This document shows, in pieces, positions 45,048 to 49,425 of a stretch of DNA of 49,425 nt. Position 1 is the stretch's first letter. The number at the start of each line of letters is the position of its first letter. The stretch comes from an uncultured Microbulbifer sp. GTDB lineage: Bacteria > Pseudomonadota > Gammaproteobacteria > Pseudomonadales > Cellvibrionaceae. The stretch covers positions 1-49,425 of the forward strand of contig NZ_CANLDD010000031.1 of the NCBI RefSeq assembly GCF_947489355.1, read 5' to 3'. A program made the translations under genes and the position numbers. The notes under the pieces are model-generated. The model searched no databases. It worked only from the letters and a program-made list of their open reading frames with translations, and had not been told where the DNA came from.

Positions 45048-46250
45048 TCAACCGGATAGCGCCTGCAACATAGCCTGGAGAAAACGCGCCAGCTCACCCC
45101 CGGTCACGGCGCGGTGATCGGCACTGATAGAGAGAGGTAGCAGTGGGCGCATGGCGGGCCAGCGGTCTACCACCACCACGCCCTGGCAGACCCGCCCGGC
45201 CCCGACAATTGCGACGGTCGGTGGCAACACCAGCGGGGTTGCGTAGCGCCCGGCGATAGCGCCGAAATTGGACAATAGTATGGAGCCTCCCTGTAAATCG
45301 CTCTGGGCGATGCCGGTTTCCCTGGCCTGGTGCTTGAAGTCTGCCACCTGTTGCAACAGCGCGTCATCCGAGCGCGCGGCGACATCCCTGAGCACAGGGA
45401 CAAACAGCCCTCTTGGTGAATCCACCGCCAATCCGATATTGACAGTCTCTTGGGGGATCAGCTGATCGTCCCGGTAGAGGGCATTGAGGTTCGGCTCGGC
45501 GATACAGGCCGCCTGCAGGGCCCGAATCAGGCGCAACAGGGCAGGGGCGCTCCCCCACCAGTTGGAGATATCCGCATCATCGCACAAGGTTATCTGTGCC
45601 ACCTGATCCCGTGCACGACTCATGGACAATCCCATGGCGCGCCGCGCCGGGGACATGGCTGTCGCTGACTCGCCGGCAGTGGCAGCGGCTGGTTTCACGG
45701 CGGTTTCTGCGGGTGCCTGGGGCTGGGAGCCGGCGGCATCACACACCTGTGCCGCAGTCACCCTGGCACCATCTTTGGAAAGCCGCTGTAAATCCACTCC
45801 CAGACGCCGGGCCAGGGCGCGCACCGAGGGCGTGGCAAGCCGCCGGGGACCCTGCGCCTGTTGTGGCTCGGCTTCGAGTACCTCCTCACCCCGTTCCAGG
45901 CTGCCCACCACGGTTCCGCTGTCCCCGCGGGCACCCTCCCCTGCGGCGGCTTGCACAGGCTCTGGCACCGCTTCACTGTCGCCGGGGCCCGGCTGCGCTT
46001 CCGCTTCCCCTTCGTCGGTGCCGGTAAACCCCACCAGTGGATCGCCGACATTGACGGTTTCATCCACTTCAGCAAACAGTTTTTCCACCCTGCCGCCCCA
46101 GGGCGCGGGCACCTCTACCAGTGCCTTGGCGGTCTCTACTGTCACCAGACTCTCGTGTGCGGCAATGCTGCTTCCCTCGCTTACGTGCCATTCCCGCACC
46201 ACGGCATCGGGCAGTCCTTCGCCCAAATCGGGCAGGGTGAATATCTTCAT
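45048..46250 (-). CDS. pdhC: 2-oxoacid dehydrogenase E2 (dihydrolipoyl acyltransferase)
   Basis: E2 passes the acyl group from E1 to CoA in a pyruvate- or branched-chain-type complex. The 400-residue protein has one lipoyl domain (VTVETAKALVEVPAP, lipoylated Lys at 42) and an Ala/Pro/Glu-rich linker (about 80-135). The peripheral-subunit-binding domain is LATPSVRALARRLGVDLQRL at about 137-172. The catalytic domain starts near 200 and ends with SISADHRAVTGGELARFL. The active-site motif normally reads DHRxxDG; here Asp is replaced by Thr (DHRAVTGG), a variant also familiar from some Pseudomonas-type E2 proteins. E1beta overlaps its start by four bases. No E3 gene is present. Symbol is tentative; the substrate could be pyruvate or a branched-chain oxoacid. 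Confidence 0.88.
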   Translation of the reverse strand: MKIFTLPDLGEGLPDAVVREWHVSEGSSIAAHESLVTVETAKALVEVPAPWGGRVEKLFAEVDETVNVGDPLVGFTGTDEGEAEAQPGPGDSEAVPEPVQAAAGEGARGDSGTVVGSLERGEEVLEAEPQQAQGPRRLATPSVRALARRLGVDLQRLSKDGARVTAAQVCDAAGSQPQAPAETAVKPAAATAGESATAMSPARRAMGLSMSRARDQVAQITLCDDADISNWWGSAPALLRLIRALQAACIAEPNLNALYRDDQLIPQETVNIGLAVDSPRGLFVPVLRDVAARSDDALLQQVADFKHQARETGIAQSDLQGGSILLSNFGAIAGRYATPLVLPPTVAIVGAGRVCQGVVVVDRWPAMRPLLPLSISADHRAVTGGELARFLQAMLQALSG

Positions 46251-47242
46251 AATCCCCTTCCTTTGGCGTAGTCTCGCACTTCCTTCACAGCCGTAACAAT
46301 ACGCGTCACACCCGGCAGATACTTGTCCTCCAACTGGTAGTAGGGCATCACTGTGTCGTAGCCGGTGACCCGCTGTACCGGTGCCTTCAGCAAATCGAAA
46401 GCATACTCATTGACCTGCGCAACCACTTCGGCGCCCAGACCGCAAAAACGCGCCGCTTCGTGTACCACAACGCAGCAGTGCGTCTTTTCCAGAGAGTCGA
46501 TAACGGTGTGTATATCCAGGGGTTTGAGGGTAGCCGGGTCTATTACCTCAGCCTGGATACCTTCTGCTGCCAGCTGCTCCGCTGCCTCCAGGGTTTCCTT
46601 GAGGGCTGCGCCCCAGGCAATCAGGGTGATATCGCCCCCCTCGCGCAGTACGAAAGCGCGATCCAGCGGCAGTGCCTGGCCGGAGTCGGGCACCTCCTGG
46701 CGCACCGCCCGGTAAATGCGTTTGGGTTCCAGAAAAATCACCGGGTCCGGATCCCGGATCGCCGCCAGCAGCAGTCCATAGGCACGGGCGGGGGAGGAGG
46801 GCACCACCAAGCGCAGGCCGGGAATATGGGCAAACAGGGCTTCAGTGCTTTCCGAGTGGTGCTCCGGTGCGTGAATACCGCCACCGTAGGGCGCGCGGTA
46901 AACGATAGGGCAGGACAGCCGTCCGCGGGTGCGGTTGCGAAAGCGGCTCGCGTGGCTGAGGATATGGTCCAGTGCGGGGTAGATAAACCCCATAAACTGG
47001 AACTCCGCCACCGGGCGCAGCCCCTGCGCAGCCATGCCCACAGCAATCCCGGCAATCATGGTCTCCGCCAGCGGTGTGTCTATCACACGGGCGCCGCCAA
47101 ACCTCTCCTGCAAGCCTTCAGTAGCGCGAAACACGCCACCATTAATCCCGACATCCTCGCCGTAGACAATCACCCTTGGATCAGCCTGCATCTCGTGGGC
47201 AAGGGCCTGGGTCACCGCCTGTACCAAGGTAATCTCCGCCAT
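46247..47242 (-). CDS. pdhB: 2-oxoacid dehydrogenase E1 beta subunit
   Basis: This is a 331-residue transketolase-like subunit that forms the thiamine-diphosphate site together with E1alpha. The N terminus has ITLVQAVTQALAHEMQADP and YGEDVGINGGVFRATEGL with the Glu that activates the cofactor ring. Then come RVIDTPLAETMIAGIAVGMA, FMGFIYPALDHILSHASRFR and YRAPYGGGIHAPEHHSES with the conserved His. The C-terminal domain contains VVVHEAARFCGLGAEV. It follows E1alpha with a two-base gap and overlaps E2 by ATGA, so the three are a tightly coupled operon. Gene symbol is tentative because pyruvate and branched-chain types look alike. Confidence 0.92.
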   Translation of the reverse strand: MAEITLVQAVTQALAHEMQADPRVIVYGEDVGINGGVFRATEGLQERFGGARVIDTPLAETMIAGIAVGMAAQGLRPVAEFQFMGFIYPALDHILSHASRFRNRTRGRLSCPIVYRAPYGGGIHAPEHHSESTEALFAHIPGLRLVVPSSPARAYGLLLAAIRDPDPVIFLEPKRIYRAVRQEVPDSGQALPLDRAFVLREGGDITLIAWGAALKETLEAAEQLAAEGIQAEVIDPATLKPLDIHTVIDSLEKTHCCVVVHEAARFCGLGAEVVAQVNEYAFDLLKAPVQRVTGYDTVMPYYQLEDKYLPGVTRIVTAVKEVRDYAKGRGL

Positions 47243-47244
47243 GA

Positions 47245-48336
47245 TCAGCCACCCCCCTGCAGTTGCTGGTACTGCTCCAGGAAGGCCTCGGGCAGGGCCG
47301 CATAAAGATGGTCGAACATCGCCGTTGCGGCATCTTTCGGGGTTTCCTTATAGTTGCGTACCCCCTTCTCCAGTGTCTGGGTCAGCTCCCGTTGCAGCTC
47401 CTCTTCCTGGTTATCCCCCCAGAGGCCCGCACTGTCCAAATAGGTTCGCAGACGTACCAGCGGCTCCCGCGACCAGGCGTCACGCAAAGTCTCTTTGGAC
47501 TGGTAGCGGCTGGCATCGTCGGCAGTGGTGTGATCGCAGAGCCGGTAGCTGACCGCCTCAATCAACGAAGGGCCGCCACCATTGCGTGCCAACCCGACCG
47601 CTTCTGCCACCGCCTGGCGCACCGCGATCACATCGTTGCCATCCACCTGCAAGCCGGGAATGCCCGCGGCAATGGCTTTTTGTGCGAGTGTTTTACAGGC
47701 GGTCTGCTCGGAGCGGGGCAGGGATATGGCCCACTGGTTGTTGTTAATAACAACCACCAGCGGCAGTTTCCACTCTCCAGCCAGGTTGATCGCTTCGTAG
47801 AAATCCCCCCGGGAGGTGGCGCCGTCACCACCACTGGCAACGGCTACGCGCGCGGGTTCGTTCAGGTGTGCATTTTTATATTTGAGGGCAAAGGCAACGC
47901 CCGCGCCATGCAGAATCTGTGTTGCAATGGGGACGCTTAGGGGGAGGTCCTCGCGGGCATGGCGAAAGTTCTGGCCGCGTTCATCCCCGCCCCATATGGC
48001 GTATATCTCCTCAATAGCAACACCCCGCTCCAGAAGGGCGCCCGTTTCCCGGTAATTGGGACAATAGACATCCTCCCCTCCCATGGCGGCGCCCACGCCC
48101 ACACCTATCGCTTCCTGCCCGAGACTCGAGGGATAGGTGCCCAGTTGCCCGGTGCGCTGCATTTTCACTGCGCGACCATCCACCATCCGGGTCAGGGTCA
48201 TTTGCCGGTAGTGGGCAACCAGGGCATCCGGTGTTGCGAAATCCGGCAGTGTCTGGGTTGTCTGTCCCCGCTCATCCAGATACTGCAGCGAGGCGATGTC
48301 GAAACTGGCAAGTGGCTGCATTCTGGGCTTGTGCAT
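47245..48336 (-). CDS. pdhA: 2-oxoacid dehydrogenase E1 alpha subunit
   Basis: This 363-residue subunit binds thiamine diphosphate and, with E1beta, decarboxylates a 2-oxoacid. The cofactor motif GDG-N26-NN is visible: ASGGDGATSRGDFYEAINLA at about 167-186, closing in VVINNNQ at 198-200. YCPNYRETGALLERGV near 91 and TYPSSLGQEAIGVGVGAAM near 67 are family blocks. YRLCDHTTADDASRYQ near 290 corresponds to the phosphorylation-loop region. It is the first gene of the operon; the promoter must lie between 48337 and about 48460. The E1alpha-beta type (two subunits) is typical of branched-chain and Gram-positive pyruvate complexes and of extra complexes in pseudomonads, so the substrate remains open. 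Confidence 0.92.
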   Translation of the reverse strand: MHKPRMQPLASFDIASLQYLDERGQTTQTLPDFATPDALVAHYRQMTLTRMVDGRAVKMQRTGQLGTYPSSLGQEAIGVGVGAAMGGEDVYCPNYRETGALLERGVAIEEIYAIWGGDERGQNFRHAREDLPLSVPIATQILHGAGVAFALKYKNAHLNEPARVAVASGGDGATSRGDFYEAINLAGEWKLPLVVVINNNQWAISLPRSEQTACKTLAQKAIAAGIPGLQVDGNDVIAVRQAVAEAVGLARNGGGPSLIEAVSYRLCDHTTADDASRYQSKETLRDAWSREPLVRLRTYLDSAGLWGDNQEEELQRELTQTLEKGVRNYKETPKDAATAMFDHLYAALPEAFLEQYQQLQGGG

Positions 48337-48459
48337 CGGGCTATTCCTTTTTGTTCCCGAAACGCAAGTTTAACGGACAAAAGGGGGAACTGAACCCGCG
48401 CGAAGAGAGAATACCCGCCGGAATTTAATACGCCACCGGAAAATTTTTGGAGAAAGCTG

Positions 48460-48703
48460 TCACTGCCGGTGCTTTTGGGCCGGGTGCTGCCAACCGATGA
48501 TATTGCGTTGTCTGCCCCGCACCACGGCCAACTCATCCGCGCTCACTATGTTGGTGATTGTGGAGCATGCGCCCACAGTGGCATCTCTGCACACTTCCAC
48601 CGGCGCCAATATTCACCGCCTCCCTCACGATGGCATCGCCCACATAGGCGGGGTGATTGACCTTGCTGCCAGCACCGATTTGCGCCTTTTTTGTCTCGAC
48701 TGC
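48460..48703 (-). pseudogene. glmU: Internally deleted glmU remnant
   Basis: The minus strand preserves two parts of the left-handed beta-helix of GlmU in different frames. The first, [16 protein letters not shown] then [14 protein letters not shown] (about 48607-48703), matches the acetyltransferase repeats. The second, [20 protein letters not shown] then RGRQRNIIGWQHPAQK before TGA at 48460, matches the C terminus. About 35 residues (the CNYDG region and following rungs) are missing between them, and the whole uridylyltransferase half is absent. It is therefore a dead relic. In many Gammaproteobacteria glmU sits beside glmS, so this may be a leftover of rearrangement; a working glmU must exist elsewhere. 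Confidence 0.8.
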
Positions 48704-48720
48704 TTTCTGTGCGACTCCTA

Positions 48721-48750
48721 CAGTGGGTGTTGAAGCAGTGGGTGTTGAAG
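48721..48750. repeat. 15-bp tandem duplication
   Basis: CAGTGGGTGTTGAAG occurs twice back to back with no mismatch. It lies just upstream of the glmU remnant, in a region without a recognised gene. Read on the minus strand it encodes a doubled STPT-type unit. It probably reflects slippage. Confidence 0.8.
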
Positions 48751-49099
48751 GTACGAAGGTCAACGCCACCAACGAAAAAAGCCGCGAGCCTGCCTTGCCC
48801 TCACTGCCGCAGTCCTATGCGGGTGACGGGCATTTACCCTCGAAAATTCCAGCCTGGATAAAAATGGTTAGAAAACGGACGCCACCACCGCGAGGATTAA
48901 TGAACCTTACGTAAAGGAGCGAGTGCACTATGTAACAACGAATTTTTTCGCCTACCGAACGAGAATTTTGCTTGCCTGTAAGGGCCTTCCTCCAAAACCC
49001 ATTCCCTCTCGACTTATTTACATTAATAGAGCTGGCCGGGCTTGTTCAACAACCAGATATGCTGCGGTAAGCGCAACATATCCTTATTTGTTATATAGT
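48751..49099. other. Spacer with no recognised gene
   Basis: This 349-bp spacer lies between the glmU relic and the PD40 fragment. Near 49048-49062 the minus strand reads CTGGTTGTTGAACAA, close to the inverted-repeat end of the miniature element at 42050, so another trace of that family is possible. No promoter, RNA or open frame of substance was recognised. Confidence 0.4.
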
Positions 49100-49378
49100 T
49101 TATTGTTTGGGTCTGAGTGTTTCAATAATCTTCGCATCCACCCAATAAGGGTTTCCTACCACATATCTACTTCCATCTTCTCTAAACTTTACATCTCCCT
49201 TCCAAAAAAATAAATATTTTCCATCGGGTGTCACTTTCGGGCGCTGCTCATAGAGTGCTGTATTTATCGTATTCCCCATGTTAATTGCTTCCCCCCATGA
49301 ACCATCTTTCTTTCGAAAACTAATATAGATATCAGGCGTATTTTCACCTCGCGGATTCAACCTTGAAGCGCATACCAT
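49100..49378 (-). pseudogene. PD40/TolB-like beta-propeller protein, C-terminal fragment
   Basis: The frame gives PDIYISFRKKDGSWGEAIN, then PKVTPDGKYLFFWKG, and ends TLRPKQ. The DIYxSFRKxDGSW and TPDGKYLFF patterns are those of PD40 (WD40-like) repeats found in TolB-like periplasmic propeller proteins. Only about one and a half repeats are present. A TAA stands directly before the first Met in the same frame, and no ribosome site is visible, so this is probably the tail of a truncated gene. The start could also lie in another frame beyond the window end, which I cannot see. Confidence 0.6.
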
Positions 49379-49425
49379 TTATGCGGCTTGTGCCGCCAAG
49401 TAATTATCCATTAAATCTTCTGGTG

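Overview
The window looks like chromosomal DNA of a marine, salt-adapted gammaproteobacterium, probably Microbulbifer or a close relative. The assignment rests on gene content (hexR, glmS beside a DeoR-type glmR, a complete ectoine and 5-hydroxyectoine operon, S46 and M1 peptidases, a Kef-type antiporter, zur) and on moderately high GC. It is inferred, not proven. Several stretches carry insertion-sequence debris and broken genes, so this is a chromosome segment with accessory patches.

Region 1 (1-11 kb): the 3' end of an IS5-like element, a membrane-anchored metallophosphatase/5'-nucleotidase, an orphan TRAP substrate-binding protein, uvrD with an SOS box, hexR, a Bcr/CflA efflux pump, and three genes of thiol and quinone redox chemistry (gstA-like GST, glutathionyl-hydroquinone reductase, DoxX). 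Region 2 (11-16.3 kb): three monovalent cation/proton antiporters (CPA1, CPA2/Kef, CPA1). Region 3 (16.5-20.5 kb): a BlaI-type repressor, an M56 (BlaR1-like) membrane peptidase fused to ankyrin repeats, and a secreted serine hydrolase of the beta-lactamase fold. Two TTACA-NN-TGTAA-type operators lie upstream. Region 4 (20.9-26.7 kb): secreted or periplasmic peptidases S46 and M1, with a small DUF6702-type partner and an IS3-type remnant.

Region 5 (26.9-31.2 kb) is an accessory patch: a broken CobW/COG0523 GTPase gene, an internally deleted IS200-like element, and a clearly AT-rich four-gene operon (TPR lipoprotein-like/secreted protein, DUF2306-like membrane protein, DesK-like histidine kinase, NarL/DesR-like regulator). 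A 94-bp inverted-repeat element closes it. Region 6 (31.3-39.7 kb) is the osmoadaptation locus: MarR-type EctR, then ectA-ectB-ectC-ectD-ask and a sodium/solute symporter. EctR-box-like sequences precede ectA. Region 7 (39.8-42.2 kb) holds a MerC-like membrane protein behind a 17-bp dyad, zur, a decayed integrase-type transposase, and a miniature element whose end matches the IS5-like end at the start of the window.

Region 8 (42.2-49.4 kb): glmS and glmR (amino-sugar synthesis and its regulator), a three-gene E1alpha-E1beta-E2 2-oxoacid dehydrogenase operon, an internally deleted remnant of glmU, and a fragment of a PD40/TolB-like beta-propeller protein.

The candidates for less-described biology are the BlaI/M56-ankyrin/serine-hydrolase module and the AT-rich two-component operon with its altered kinase G1 box. 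The ectoine locus and the metabolic genes are otherwise conventional.
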